Source of the DNA: Nocardiopsis sp. NRRL B-16309
Lineage (GTDB): Bacteria; Actinomycetota; Actinomycetes; Streptosporangiales; Streptosporangiaceae
Direction: 5' to 3'
Length of the DNA stretch: 64,000 nt
Assembly (NCBI RefSeq): GCF_001279585.1
Contig: NZ_LGEC01000076.1
Location: 21,261 to 85,260, forward strand
Shown here: positions 16,627-26,441 of the stretch, piece by piece
How the letters are laid out: the number at the start of each line of letters is the position of its first letter
How positions within the stretch are numbered: position 1 is the stretch's first letter
Program-made: the position numbers and the translations under genes
Notes under the pieces: model-generated
What the model was told of the DNA's origin: nothing
Seen by the model: only the letters and a program-made list of their open reading frames with translations
Database searches by the model: none

Positions 16627-19122
16627 ATGACGGACATGGCCCGTACTACTTCCCGTCCCCCCGAGGATCTCGCCGAGAAGATCATCGACATCGACGTCTC
16701 CGAGGAGATGCGCGGCAGCTTCTTGGAGTACGCCTACTCGGTCATCTACCAACGCGCGCTGCCCGACGCGCGCGACGGTATGAAACCGGTCCAGCGGCGC
16801 ATCCTGTACCAGATGAACGAGATGGGGCTGCGGCCCGACCGCGGCCACGTCAAGTGCGCCCGCGTGGTCGGGGAGGTGATGGGACGCCTGCACCCCCACG
16901 GCGACAGCGCGATCTACGACGCCCTGGTGCGGCTGAGCCAGTCGTTCGCGATGCGCGTCCCCCTCGTCGACGGGCACGGCAACTTCGGGTCCCTGGGCGG
17001 CGACGACGCCCCCGCGGCCATGCGGTACACGGAGGCCAGGCTCGAACGCCCCGCCGAACTCCTGGTCTCGTCGATCGACGAGAACGTCGTCGACTTCAAG
17101 CCGAACTACGACGGCCAGGAGACCGAGCCCGAGGTCCTGCCCGCGGCCTTCCCCAACCTGCTGGTCAACGGCTCCTCCGGGATCGCGGTCGGCATGGCCA
17201 CCAACATGGCCCCGCACAACCTGGGCGAGGTCATCGCGGCGGCGCGGCACCTGATCGCGCACCCGGACGCCACGCTGGAGGAGCTCACCGAGTTCGTCCC
17301 CGGGCCCGACCTGCCCACCGGCGGCACGATCGTCGGCCTGGACGGCGTCCGCGACGCCTACCAGCGCGGCCGGGGCACCTTCAAGACACGGGCCACCGTC
17401 TCCATCACGAAGGTCTCGGCCCGCCGCACCGGCCTGGTCGTCACCGAGCTCCCCTACAACGTGGGGCCGGAGAAGGTCGTCAGCCGGATCAAGGAACTGG
17501 TGCAGTCCAAGAAGCTCCAGGGCATCTCGGACCTCAAGGACCTCACCGACCGCAACCAGGGGCTGCGCCTGGTCATCGAACTCAAGAACGGCTTCAACCC
17601 CGAGGCCGTGCTGGAGGAGCTCTACCGGCTCACGCCGATGGAGGAGTCCTTCGGCATCAACAACGTCGCCCTCGTCGACGGCCAGCCCCAGACCCTGGGC
17701 CTGCGCGAACTCCTCGAGGTCTACGTCAACCACCGCCTGGACGTGGTCCGCCGGCGCAGCGAGCACCGCCGCACCAAGCGCCAGGAGCGCCTGCACCTGG
17801 TCGACGGCCTCATGGTCGCGCTGCTCAACATCGACCGCGTGATCGCCCTGATCCGCGAGGCCGACGACACCGCCGCCGCCCGCGAGTCCCTGATGGGCGC
17901 CTTCGACCTCTCCGAGATCCAGGCGCGCTACATCCTGGACACCCCGCTGCGCCGCCTGACGCGCTACGACCGGCTGGAGCTGGAGACCGAGCGCGACAAG
18001 CTCAACAAGGAGATCGACGAGCTCACCTCGATCCTGGAGTCGGACAAGAAGCTGCGCCGCCTGGTCTCCAAGGAGCTGGGCGAGGTCTCCAAGGAGTACG
18101 CCACCCCCCGCCGCACCCAGCTGCGGGAGAGCGACGGCGCCGCGCGCAGCGCGGTCATCCCCCTGGAGATGGCCGACCAGCCCTGCCACGTGGTGTTCGG
18201 CGTGGAGGGCAACATCGGCCGCAGCAAGGGCGCGACCGTGCCCCGCGTGTACGAGGGCCTGCGGACCAAGCACGACGCGGTGACGGTGACCGTGCCCACC
18301 ACCTCGCGCTCGGACATCGGCCTGGTCACCGATCTGGGCCGGATGATCCGCGTCCCGGTCGTGGAGCTGCCGGAGCTGCCCGACGACGGCACCGAGCGGC
18401 CGCCCCTGGCCGCGGGGCTGCACGTGTCGGAGTTCGTCCAGCTCGACGAGGACGAACGCGTGGTCTCGGTGGTCGCGATGGATTCCTCCGGCGCGGGCTT
18501 CGCCGTGGGCACCAGGGCCGGCGTGGTCAAGCGGGTCGCCCCGGACTACCCGCCCAACAAGGACGACTTCGAGGTCATCACGCTCAAGGACGACGACCGC
18601 GTCGTCGGCGTCACCCAGCTCTCCACCGGCGAGGAGGACCTCGCCTTCGTCACCTCCGAGGCGCAGCTGCTGCGCTTCTCCGCCACGGCCGTGCGCCCGC
18701 AGGGCCGTCCCGCCGGGGGCGTGGCCGGCATCCGGTTGGCCGAGGGCGCGCACGTGCTGTGGTTCGGCGCGGTCCCGCTGCCCGAGGACTCGGTGGTGGT
18801 CACCGTCGCCGGGGAGTCCACCGCACTGGAGGGCACCCAGGCCGGATCGGCCAAGGTCACGCCGTTCGAGGCCTATCCGGTCAAGGGCCGGGCCACCGGT
18901 GGTGTGCGCTGCCACCGCTTCCTCAAGGGCGAGGACACGCTGCTGTTCGCCTGGGTGGGCCGCGCCCCGGCGCGGGCCTCGCGCGCGGACGGCAAGCCGG
19001 TGCGCCTGCCGGACCTGACCGAGCGTCGGGACGGGTCGGGCGACGCGCTCCCACGTGCGATTACTACAGTGGGCAGTGGACAGACCGACTCCGGTATCAC
19101 CGCTCCGGGGTCGGGTACCTGA
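16627..19122 (+). CDS. parC: DNA topoisomerase IV subunit A
   Basis: An 831-residue type IIA topoisomerase A subunit. The breakage-reunion domain shows YAYSVIYQRALPDARDGMKP, PHGDSAIYDALVRLSQ and AMRYTEARL, where the Tyr (about 134) makes the covalent DNA link. A C-terminal beta-pinwheel follows from about residue 515. It is assigned as ParC rather than GyrA because its partner here is the ParE-type gene at 21504 and the C-terminal domain lacks an evident GyrA box. In Streptomyces, parC and parE likewise lie near each other and near hrdB. An alternative ATG at 16636 is possible; no clear ribosome site precedes either start. Confidence 0.85.
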   Translation: MTDMARTTSRPPEDLAEKIIDIDVSEEMRGSFLEYAYSVIYQRALPDARDGMKPVQRRILYQMNEMGLRPDRGHVKCARVVGEVMGRLHPHGDSAIYDALVRLSQSFAMRVPLVDGHGNFGSLGGDDAPAAMRYTEARLERPAELLVSSIDENVVDFKPNYDGQETEPEVLPAAFPNLLVNGSSGIAVGMATNMAPHNLGEVIAAARHLIAHPDATLEELTEFVPGPDLPTGGTIVGLDGVRDAYQRGRGTFKTRATVSITKVSARRTGLVVTELPYNVGPEKVVSRIKELVQSKKLQGISDLKDLTDRNQGLRLVIELKNGFNPEAVLEELYRLTPMEESFGINNVALVDGQPQTLGLRELLEVYVNHRLDVVRRRSEHRRTKRQERLHLVDGLMVALLNIDRVIALIREADDTAAARESLMGAFDLSEIQARYILDTPLRRLTRYDRLELETERDKLNKEIDELTSILESDKKLRRLVSKELGEVSKEYATPRRTQLRESDGAARSAVIPLEMADQPCHVVFGVEGNIGRSKGATVPRVYEGLRTKHDAVTVTVPTTSRSDIGLVTDLGRMIRVPVVELPELPDDGTERPPLAAGLHVSEFVQLDEDERVVSVVAMDSSGAGFAVGTRAGVVKRVAPDYPPNKDDFEVITLKDDDRVVGVTQLSTGEEDLAFVTSEAQLLRFSATAVRPQGRPAGGVAGIRLAEGAHVLWFGAVPLPEDSVVVTVAGESTALEGTQAGSAKVTPFEAYPVKGRATGGVRCHRFLKGEDTLLFAWVGRAPARASRADGKPVRLPDLTERRDGSGDALPRAITTVGSGQTDSGITAPGSGT

Positions 19123-19134
19123 GCACCCCGAAAC

Positions 19135-19172
19135 GTGCCGTGCACACGGACCTGGTTCCATGTGCACGGCAC
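19135..19172 (+). terminator. terminator hairpin after parC
   Basis: A 15-bp stem with one mismatch (GTGCCGTGCACACGG against CCATGTGCACGGCAC) and an 8-base loop. It starts 12 bases past the parC stop and ends 32 bases before the next start. Confidence 0.7.
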
Positions 19173-19204
19173 AGCCGGGAACGAGGATGAGGGAGCGACC
19201 ACCC

Positions 19205-19729
19205 ATGAGTGCGCACAGCACGCCAGGCCACGACGACTTCGCGGACGTCTTCGCCGCCAACGACGACTACGCCGCCCAGTTCTCCCTGAGCGGCCTCAAG
19301 CCGCTGGCCGCCCGTGGTCTGGCCCTGGTGACCTGCATGGACTCCAGGATCGAGCCGCTGGACATGCTCGGTCTCAAGCCCGGCGACGCCAAGATCCTGC
19401 GCAACGCGGGCGCCCGCGTCACCGACGACACGCTGCGCACCCTGGTCCTGGCCGTGTACCTGCTCGGTGTGGAGCGCGTGCTGGTCCTGCCGCACACGCG
19501 CTGCAAGATGGCCTCCGTGGACAGCGACGACGTCGTGCACGACCTCATCCAGGAGGAGTACGGCGTGGACACCCGCAGCCTGGAGTTCCACACCAACAGC
19601 GACCAGCTGGGCGCGCTCAGGCACGACCTGGAGCGCATCCGCCACCACCCGCTGCTGCCCGCGGGCCTGCCGGTGGCGGGCGCGGTCTACGACGTCGACA
19701 CCGGCCGTATCGCACCGGTGGACGCCTGA
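19205..19729 (+). CDS. beta-class carbonic anhydrase
   Basis: A 174-residue small beta-carbonic anhydrase. All zinc and catalytic residues are visible: Cys44 and the Asp46-Arg48 dyad in TCMDSRIEP, and His97 and Cys100 in PHTRCKM. It interconverts carbon dioxide and bicarbonate in the cytosol. The ATG at 19205 follows a GAGGGAG site; the longer upstream frame crosses the parC terminator and is rejected. The length is at the short end of the class. Confidence 0.88.
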   Translation: MSAHSTPGHDDFADVFAANDDYAAQFSLSGLKPLAARGLALVTCMDSRIEPLDMLGLKPGDAKILRNAGARVTDDTLRTLVLAVYLLGVERVLVLPHTRCKMASVDSDDVVHDLIQEEYGVDTRSLEFHTNSDQLGALRHDLERIRHHPLLPAGLPVAGAVYDVDTGRIAPVDA

Positions 19730-19932
19730 CCGGGGCCGGTACCGGGCACTCCTCCACCACGGGATCCGCTCCGGCGGGTGTCGTGGCTCCCGTGATCGGG
19801 GATCTCTTCTGTGAGGGCGGCGGCGCGGCGCGATGCCGCACCGCGCGCCCGCCCCTCCCAGTCCCTCTGGGAATGCGGCCATCCCCGTGGCCGTTGTGAT
19901 CCGGGACGGCCGGCGCCGTCGAGAGGAGCACC

Positions 19933-20259
19933 GTGGAAGAGAGCACCTACGAAACCTTCAACCGGGCCCGTATGTTCTTGGAGCTGGGCGACCCCATCTA
20001 CGCCGCGCGCACGCTCGAACCCATCGTCGAGGACGAGCCCGAGAGCCGCTCCCTGCTGGAACTGCTGGGCCTGTCGTACTTCCATTCGGCGCAGCTCAAC
20101 AAGGCCGAGCGGACGTTCCGCCGCATCATCGAGCTGGACCCGGTGGACAACTGGGCCCACATCGCGCTGGCGCGCACGCTGGAGCGGCAGAACCGGCACG
20201 ACGAGGCGTCCACCTACCGACGGATGCACGCGGTGATGTCGGGCGGTTCCCTCGACTAG
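19933..20259 (+). CDS. tetratricopeptide-repeat protein
   Basis: A 108-residue all-helical protein with three TPR-like units: ARMFLELGDPIYAARTLEPI, LLGLSYFHSAQLNKAERTFR and AHIALARTLERQNRHDEAS. Probably a small scaffold that binds a peptide partner; none can be identified. The GTG at 19933 is preceded by GAGAGGAGCACC. It sits alone between carbonic anhydrase and the PLP enzyme, with a 203-base spacer upstream that has no other coding signal. Confidence 0.78.
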   Translation: MEESTYETFNRARMFLELGDPIYAARTLEPIVEDEPESRSLLELLGLSYFHSAQLNKAERTFRRIIELDPVDNWAHIALARTLERQNRHDEASTYRRMHAVMSGGSLD

Positions 20260-20311
20260 GGCGGGCGACGGGGAGGGGCCGCGCCCCAGGTGAGCGGCTA
20301 CGCTGGCGCAC

Positions 20312-21451
20312 ATGCCACCCGAACCACCTGACAGCCCCGAGCCCTCCGACGACGTCTGGGTGGACCGGTGCAGCGCCAGCGCCCGCTCGTGGGCCGACGA
20401 AGCGGTCCGCAAGGTCGTCGCGGACGCCAACCGGTCGGCCGACACGCACCTGCACGTCTTCCCCCTGCCGCCGGAGTGGGGCATCGACCTGTACCTCAAG
20501 GACGAGTCGGTGCACCCCACCGGCAGCCTCAAGCACCGTCTGGCGCGGTCGCTGTTCCTGTACGGGCTGGCCAACGGGTGGATCACCCAGGACACCACCA
20601 TCGTGGAGGCCAGCTCGGGGTCGACCGCGGTCTCCGAGGCCTACTTCGCCCAGCTCATCGGGCTGGAGTTCATCGCGGTGATGCCGCGCAGGACGAGCCC
20701 GGAGAAGATCGCCCTCATCGAGCGCCACGGCGGCCGGTGCCACTTCGTGGACTCTCCGCCCGCGATGTACTCCGAGGCCGAGCGGCTGGCCGCCGAGACC
20801 GGCGGCCACTACATGGACCAGTTCACCTACGCCGAGCGTGCCACCGACTGGCGCGGCAACAACAACATCGCCGAGTCGATCTTCGAGCAGCTCGACATGG
20901 AGCGCTACCCGTGTCCCGACTGGATCGTGGTCGGCGCGGGGACCGGCGGTACGTCCGCCACCATCGGCCGCTACCTGCGCTACCGGCGCCTGCGCACCCG
21001 GCTGGCGGTCGTGGACCCGGAGAACTCCGCGTTCTTCCCGGGCTGGGTGACCGGCGCGTCCGACTACGCCACCGGCATGCCCTCACGCATCGAGGGCATC
21101 GGCCGACCGCGCATGGAGCCCAGCTTCGTGCCGTCGGTCATCGACCTGATGATGCCGGTGCCCGACGCCGCGAGCATCGCCGCCATGCGCCACCTGGCCG
21201 ACCGCACCGGGCTGTCCGCGGGCGGCTCGACCGGGACGAACCTCTGGGGCGTGTGGCACCTCGTCGCCAGGATGCTCAACGAGGGCCGCAGGGGCAGCGT
21301 GGTCACCCTGATCTGCGACGGCGGCGAACGGTACCAGCACAGCTACTACGACGACGCCTGGGTGGCCGACAAGGGGCTGGACCCCGCCCCCTACCGGGAC
21401 GCGATCGACCGCCTGCTCGCCGACGGCTTGTGGCACCCGCCCGGCCCCTGA
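20312..21451 (+). CDS. PLP-dependent cysteine synthase/desulfhydrase family protein (Cds1-like)
   Basis: A 379-residue fold-type II PLP enzyme. Lys74 in HPTGSLKHRLA is the expected Schiff-base residue. SSGSTAVSEAYFAQLIGL binds the substrate carboxylate, and VVGAGTGGTSATIGRYLR binds the PLP phosphate. The segments NNNIAESIFEQ and ERYQHSYYDDAWV resemble mycobacterial Cds1 (Rv3684), an L-cysteine desulfhydrase that releases sulfide, more than biosynthetic CysK. That assignment is from memory of the family. It is convergent with parE across a strong hairpin. Confidence 0.78.
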   Translation: MPPEPPDSPEPSDDVWVDRCSASARSWADEAVRKVVADANRSADTHLHVFPLPPEWGIDLYLKDESVHPTGSLKHRLARSLFLYGLANGWITQDTTIVEASSGSTAVSEAYFAQLIGLEFIAVMPRRTSPEKIALIERHGGRCHFVDSPPAMYSEAERLAAETGGHYMDQFTYAERATDWRGNNNIAESIFEQLDMERYPCPDWIVVGAGTGGTSATIGRYLRYRRLRTRLAVVDPENSAFFPGWVTGASDYATGMPSRIEGIGRPRMEPSFVPSVIDLMMPVPDAASIAAMRHLADRTGLSAGGSTGTNLWGVWHLVARMLNEGRRGSVVTLICDGGERYQHSYYDDAWVADKGLDPAPYRDAIDRLLADGLWHPPGP

Positions 21452-21455
21452 CACG

Positions 21456-21492
21456 CGCGGGGCCCGGCCGGGTGCTCCGGCCGGGCCCCGCG
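21456..21492. terminator. bidirectional terminator between the Cds1-like gene and parE
   Basis: A perfect 16-bp GC stem (21456-21471 with 21477-21492) and 5-base loop GTGCT between two convergent stop codons only 52 bases apart. Confidence 0.85.
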
Positions 21493-21503
21493 AACGGGCG
21501 GCG

Positions 21504-23609
21504 TCAGGCGTCGATGCGCGCCACGTCCAGCTCCTGGGCGCCCTCCTGGATGAACCGGCGGCGCGGCGCCACCTCGTTGCCCATCAGCAGGTTGAACACG
21601 TTCGCGGCCTCCTCGGCCTGCTCCACCTGGATGCGGCGCAGCGTGCGGAAGCGCGGGTCCATGGTGGTCTCGGCCAGCTGGTCCGCGTCCATCTCGCCCA
21701 GACCCTTGTACCGCTGGACGGGCTCCTTCCAGGAGAGCTTCCGCTTCTCCAGGTCCAGCAGCGTGCGCCGGAGCTCGGCGTCGGAGTAGGTGTAGATGTA
21801 CCGGTCCTCCGGCTTGGCGCCGCGCTTGCGCCGCACGTTGGTCAGCTCGACCCGGTGCAGCGGCGGCACGGCGGCGAACACGCGGCCCGCCTCCAGCATC
21901 GGGCGCATGTACCGGTAGATGAGCGTGAGCAGCAGGCAGCGGATGTGCGCGCCGTCCACGTCGGCGTCGGCCATGAGGATGATCCGGCCGTAGCGGGCGG
22001 CGTCGATGTCGAAGGTCCGGCCGGAGCCGGCGCCGATCACCTGGAGGATGGCGGCGCACTCGGCGTTCTTGAGCATGTCGGCGACCGACGACTTCTGCAC
22101 GTTGAGGATCTTGCCCCGGATCGGCAGCAGCGCCTGGAACTCGGAGTCGCGGGCCAGCTTGGCGGTGCCCAGCGCCGAGTCTCCCTCGACGATGAACAGC
22201 TCGCTGTGCTCCAGGCCCTCGCTGCGGCAGTCCACCAGCTTGGCGGGCAGCGCGGAGTTCTCCAGAGCGTTCTTGCGCCGCTGGGTCTCCCGCTGCTGGC
22301 GGGCGGCCAGGCGCGCCTTGGCGGCGCCCACGACCTTCTCCAGCACCAGGCGGGCCTTGGCCTTCTCCGCCTTCCTGGTGGTGGTCAGGAACTCGCGCAG
22401 CCCGTTGCCGACGATCTGGGAGACGATCCTGGTCGCCGCCGAGGTCCCGAGGATCTCCTTGGTCTGGCCCTCGAACTGCGGCTCGGGCAGGCGGACGGTG
22501 ACGACCGCCGTGAGCCCTTCCTGGGTGTCGTCCTTGGTGACGGGGTCGTCGTTGGCCTTGAGCAGCTTGGTGGTGCGCAGCTGGTCGTTGATGATCCGCA
22601 CCAGCGCGCGCTCGAAGCCGTTGAGGTGCGTGCCGCCCTTGGGCGTGGCGATCACGTTGACGAACGAGCGCACGGTGGTGTCGTAGCCGGTGCCCCAGCG
22701 CAGGGCCACGTCCACGTCCAGGCGGCGCTCGACGTCGGCGGGCACCATGTGCCCGGCGTCGTCCAGGACCGGCACGGTCTCGGTGAAGTTGCCGCTGCCC
22801 TGGATCCGCAGGACGTCGCTGACCTGCTCGTCGGGTGCCAGGAACGTGCAGAACTCGCTGATACCGCCGTCGAAGCGGAACTCCTCCTCGAACGCGGCCT
22901 CGCCCTCGACGCGCTCGTCGCGCACGGCGATCGTCAGGCCGGGGACCAGGAACGCGGTCTGGCGGGCCCGGTCCAGGAGGGACTCGCGGGCGATCTCGGC
23001 GTCCTTGAGGAAGATCTGCATGTCCGGCCAGAACCGGATGCGCGTGCCGGTGATCTTGGCCGCGACCTTGCGGACCTGTTCGAGCCCGGAGACCGGGGTG
23101 AACTCGGCGTCCGGCCCGGCCCCGGCGAAGCGGCCCGGGATCCCGCGGCGGAAGCTGATGGCGTGGGTGCGGCCCTGGCGGTCGATCTCCACGTCGAGCC
23201 GGGCCGACAGGGCGTTGACGACCGAGGCGCCGACGCCGTGCAGGCCGCCGGAGGCGGTGTAGGAGCCGGAGCCGAACTTGCCGCCCGCGTGGAGCTTGGT
23301 CATGACCAGCTCGACACCGGACAGGCCGGACTTGGGCTCGGCGTCCACCGGGATGCCGCGGCCGTCGTCGCTGACCGACACCGATCCGTCGGTGTGCAGC
23401 GTGACGTCGATCCGGCCGCAGTAGCCGCCCAGGGCCTCGTCGACGGAGTTGTCGATGATCTCCCACATGCAGTGGGTCAGGCCCCGGCTGTCGGTGGACC
23501 CGATGTACATACCCGGCCGTTTGCGCACCGCCTCGAGCCCTTCGAGGACCGACAGGTGCCGGGCGGAGTAGTCCCCGGGGTCGTGGACGGCTGCGGTCAA
23601 GGCGGTCAC
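21504..23609 (-). CDS. parE: DNA topoisomerase IV subunit B
   Basis: A 701-residue type IIA topoisomerase B subunit. The GHKL ATPase has VLEGLEAVRKRPGMYIGST, the N box EIIDNSVDEALGGY, DDGRGIPVD and GGLHGVGASVVNALS. The TOPRIM domain has FIVEGDSALG and the metal-binding DADVDG, and the C-terminus has QRYKGLGEMDADQL. Together with parC it should decatenate sister chromosomes. The GTG at 23609 is chosen for the AGGAG eight bases upstream and because homologues begin near this point. A 470-base gap separates it from the divergent DUF7455 gene. Confidence 0.87.
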   Translation of the reverse strand: MTALTAAVHDPGDYSARHLSVLEGLEAVRKRPGMYIGSTDSRGLTHCMWEIIDNSVDEALGGYCGRIDVTLHTDGSVSVSDDGRGIPVDAEPKSGLSGVELVMTKLHAGGKFGSGSYTASGGLHGVGASVVNALSARLDVEIDRQGRTHAISFRRGIPGRFAGAGPDAEFTPVSGLEQVRKVAAKITGTRIRFWPDMQIFLKDAEIARESLLDRARQTAFLVPGLTIAVRDERVEGEAAFEEEFRFDGGISEFCTFLAPDEQVSDVLRIQGSGNFTETVPVLDDAGHMVPADVERRLDVDVALRWGTGYDTTVRSFVNVIATPKGGTHLNGFERALVRIINDQLRTTKLLKANDDPVTKDDTQEGLTAVVTVRLPEPQFEGQTKEILGTSAATRIVSQIVGNGLREFLTTTRKAEKAKARLVLEKVVGAAKARLAARQQRETQRRKNALENSALPAKLVDCRSEGLEHSELFIVEGDSALGTAKLARDSEFQALLPIRGKILNVQKSSVADMLKNAECAAILQVIGAGSGRTFDIDAARYGRIILMADADVDGAHIRCLLLTLIYRYMRPMLEAGRVFAAVPPLHRVELTNVRRKRGAKPEDRYIYTYSDAELRRTLLDLEKRKLSWKEPVQRYKGLGEMDADQLAETTMDPRFRTLRRIQVEQAEEAANVFNLLMGNEVAPRRRFIQEGAQELDVARIDA

Positions 23610-24079
23610 TCGGACATCTCCTGCGTCTTGGGGGCCTGCGTGGCTCTGATGCGGTGGGTGCCCTTTGTACCGCGCCGCACCGACGATGGGGACGAGCGCG
23701 GCGGCGCGTGGCCCTCGCGCGTCGTGGGAACGGGCGGTCTTCGGTGGCCCGCCCGCACTGCGTCCGGCGTCGTCGCCGGGCTCGCCCGGAACCGGGTCCG
23801 CCGACAGGGGCGGCGGTTCGGGACTGGTCCCACCCCGCGCGACACTACCACCTCCGGTGGATGCGACCTGGATACTCCCGTTTTCCGCGGATGCCGACGC
23901 CGGACGAGGGGTACAACTAGAGCAAGAACGGACGTCCCGCCGATCCGACCCCAAACGACCCCTTCGAGCGACCAATCCGGCCGATTCCGCTGTCGGCGTA
24001 CACGGGACTCGGTTGGGAACGTCTGGGTCGGGTTAGATGTTGTCAGAGGTGACTAACGCCGAGTATTGAGGATGGCGAA
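23610..24079. other. divergent promoter region of parE and the DUF7455 gene
   Basis: A 470-base stretch without a credible gene. Both promoters must lie here. The last 60 bases are AT-richer and hold a dyad, GTTAG and CTAAC (24032-24036 and 24053-24057), upstream of the DUF7455 gene, which might be regulatory. I find no convincing hairpin or known operator. Confidence 0.4.
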
Positions 24080-24304
24080 GTGACTGGAACCCTTGCCCCC
24101 ACCCAGCCGCTGACGGCTGCTGACCGTTGCGACCGCTGTGGTGCACCGGCGTACGTCCGGGTGCTGTTGAACTCCGGTGGCGAACTTCTGTTCTGTGCGC
24201 ACCACATGCGCAAGCATGACGATTCCCTGCGCAAGATCGCCTCGGACATCCAGGACGAGACCCACAAGCTCACCGAGAGCGCGAAGGGCTCCGAAGAGCG
24301 TTAG
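24080..24304 (+). CDS. DUF7455 small zinc-ribbon-like protein
   Basis: A 74-residue actinobacterial protein with the conserved core LTAADRCDRCGAPAYVRV, then GGELLFCAHHMRKH. Two Cys pairs, or Cys-x2-Cys with Cys-x2-His-His, could bind zinc. Function unknown. It commonly lies next to parE in streptomycetes, as here. GTG start at 24080 after GAGGATGG. Followed by a strong terminator. Confidence 0.8.
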   Translation: MTGTLAPTQPLTAADRCDRCGAPAYVRVLLNSGGELLFCAHHMRKHDDSLRKIASDIQDETHKLTESAKGSEER

Positions 24305-24337
24305 CCACGAACCCGAAAGGCACAACTGAACAGGCTT

Positions 24338-24375
24338 GGCGACGGCGGCGGCCCCTCGGGGTCGCCGCCGTCGCC
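24338..24375 (+). terminator. terminator after the DUF7455 gene
   Basis: A perfect 13-bp stem (GGCGACGGCGGCG with its complement) around a 12-base loop that can itself pair as CCCC-TC-GGGG. It lies 33 bases past the stop codon. Confidence 0.85.
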
Positions 24376-24547
24376 GTGTGCGCCCCCTGGCGCCGTTCCG
24401 GACCCGTGGCACGCGGACGGCCGCCGGGCGCACGCCCAGGCCCCGGCGCGGGCCCTCACGCCCAGGTAGAGGCCTCGTACGGGTCCGGGGCGGGCTCGTT
24501 CTGGTCCGAACCTCGTGGGGTCCGACTCGGGCCCAGTGGCCAAGGCC

Positions 24548-25258
24548 TCATCCTTCCGGCCTCGGGCGGACCCGGTAGTGGTATCGGGTGACCTCGGCGA
24601 ATCCCGCCCGCTCGTAGGCCCGCAGAGCCGCCGCGTTGTCCGGCATCACCAACAGGTACGCGCTGTGCGCCCCCTTGTCCCGGCCCCACGCGAGCAGGGT
24701 GTCGATGATCCCGCCCGCGAGGCCCCGTCCACGGGCGGCCGGGTCGGTGAGCATGTTGTACACGCCCACCCAGCCCTCCCCCAGAGCCGCGCACCCGCGC
24801 GCGCTCCCCGCGGTCTCCACGGCGTAGCCCATGACCGGCACTCGGTCCATGATGCGGTGCTGGCCCTCCACCACGCGCGGGTCGGCGGTCTCGTGCGGCC
24901 ACAGGCCCCGCCAGCGCGCGTCCGGCCGCGCCAGCACCTCGAAGCCCTCTCCCGGCGCCCGGGCGTCCCCGATCCCGCGGACCATGACCAGGGCAGGCCG
25001 GTGGGCCGTGTAGCCGCGTTCGGCCAGTTCCGCGTCCAGGTCGGCCATCCCGGGCCAGATCTGCACCGCGGCGGGCGCGCCCCGTGCGTGGAAGAAGCGC
25101 TCCACCGCCGAGACGGGGCCCGGCGCGGCCGGGTCCAGCGCGTAGGCGGAGTTGGCGCGGAAGGTCACGCCGCCGCCGTAGCCGAGCCGCCACCCCGCCT
25201 CCGTTTCCACCTCCGCCGGCGGCCAGTCCGCAGCGATCCGCTCCGACCACTCGCGCAT
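24548..25258 (-). CDS. GNAT-family N-acetyltransferase
   Basis: A 236-residue acetyltransferase with a degenerate N-terminal half and a C-terminal GNAT domain. Acetyl-CoA motif A is clear (LTDPAARGRGLAGGIIDTLL), followed by LVMPDNAAALRAYERAGF. The two-part architecture resembles the Eis-distant acetyltransferases common in actinomycetes. The acceptor is unknown. The start at 25258 is chosen because the conserved EWSERIAADWPP begins there; the upstream frame is Arg/Gly-rich. Divergent from yaaA with a 299-base spacer. Confidence 0.75.
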   Translation of the reverse strand: MREWSERIAADWPPAEVETEAGWRLGYGGGVTFRANSAYALDPAAPGPVSAVERFFHARGAPAAVQIWPGMADLDAELAERGYTAHRPALVMVRGIGDARAPGEGFEVLARPDARWRGLWPHETADPRVVEGQHRIMDRVPVMGYAVETAGSARGCAALGEGWVGVYNMLTDPAARGRGLAGGIIDTLLAWGRDKGAHSAYLLVMPDNAAALRAYERAGFAEVTRYHYRVRPRPEG

Positions 25259-25557
25259 GGGTCGCGTCCCCTCCGTTCCCGGTCGGCCCCCGTCGGCCGA
25301 CACCCGCCTGCGGATGATCCCACCCCGGAGTCCGCGCGACCCCGCCCGCCCCCGCTCCGAGCAGGCCGTACCATGGGCCCGGGCACGTCCGGTGGTCCGG
25401 CACGTCCGGTGCCGCAACGGTCCGCCGCGCGACCCGCCCGCAGCCACCCTCGGGGACCCCTCGCGCCGTCCCCACGCGCGGCACCCACCGCACACGCCCC
25501 GGCCGCCCCGTCGGCCACCGTCCGTTGTCTCCACCGCCCCGTCCGGGAGTCCGCACC

Positions 25558-26355
25558 ATGCTCATCCTGCTGCCGCCGTCCGAGGGCAAGGCCACCGCCG
25601 GAGAGGGGCCGCGTCTGGACACCGCCGCGCTCACCCTCCCCGAGCTGGCTCCCGCCCGCGCGCGGGCCGTGGCGGCGCTGACCGAGCTGTGCGGTGGGCC
25701 GGAGGACACCGCTCTGGAGGTGCTGGGGCTGTCGGCCGGCCAGTCCGAGGCGCTCAAACGCAACCTGGACCTGGCGACCGCGCCCACCCTGCGGGCCGCC
25801 GACCTCTACACCGGCGTGCTCTACGACCGTCTCGGCCTGCCGGACCTGCTCGACTCCCCGAACGCCGACCGCACGCGTGAGAGCGTCCTGGTCTTCTCCG
25901 GGCTGTGGGGCGTGGTCGGACCCACCGACCCGCTGCCGCCCTACCGCCTGTCCATGGGCGTGAAGCTGCCGCCGCTGGGCGGCTTGGGCGCCTTCTGGCG
26001 CCGGGCGATGGCCGCACCCCTCGGCGCGCTCGCCGAGGACCGGCTGCTGGTCGACTGCCGCTCCGCCACCTACGCGGCGGCCTTCAAACCCACCGGGCCG
26101 ACCGCCGAGCGCACCGTCGCCGTGCGCGTGCTGCGCGAGCGCGTCGTGGACGGGACCGCGCGGCGCAGCGTGGTCAGCCACATGGCAAAGGCCACCCGCG
26201 GCGACATCGCCCGCGCGCTGCTGGCCGAACGGGTCGAGGCGGCCACGCCGGAGGAGCTGGTGGCGGCACTGCGCGACCTGGGGCACACCGTGGAGCTGCC
26301 GCCCGCCACCCGGCCCGGCACCGCGCGCGTGATGGACGTCGTCGTCCGCGACTGA
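25558..26355 (+). CDS. yaaA: YaaA-family (DUF328/UPF0246) protein
   Basis: A 265-residue protein with the family's opening MLILLPPSEGKA, central VFSGLWGVVGPTDPLPPYRL and later VVSHMAKATRGDIARAL. In E. coli, YaaA limits iron-driven oxidative damage under peroxide stress and has DNA-binding activity in structural studies; in actinomycetes the role is inferred. The start ATG coincides with the universal family start. No operon partner overlaps it; the SnoaL-like gene follows 86 bases later. Confidence 0.85.
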   Translation: MLILLPPSEGKATAGEGPRLDTAALTLPELAPARARAVAALTELCGGPEDTALEVLGLSAGQSEALKRNLDLATAPTLRAADLYTGVLYDRLGLPDLLDSPNADRTRESVLVFSGLWGVVGPTDPLPPYRLSMGVKLPPLGGLGAFWRRAMAAPLGALAEDRLLVDCRSATYAAAFKPTGPTAERTVAVRVLRERVVDGTARRSVVSHMAKATRGDIARALLAERVEAATPEELVAALRDLGHTVELPPATRPGTARVMDVVVRD

Positions 26356-26441
26356 CGGCGACACGCACGGCGGGTCTTCTCACCGTCGGTGACCGGGAAG
26401 CCTAGGGTCGGGGCGAGTCACCACGTACCGAGAGGACCACC

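Noticed and set aside
13543..19260. A very long open frame of about 1,900 codons on the minus strand opposite the GH81 and parC genes
   Set aside because: It mirrors the codon periodicity of the plus-strand genes, has Val/Gly/His-rich low-complexity composition and no domain; the plus-strand genes are certain.
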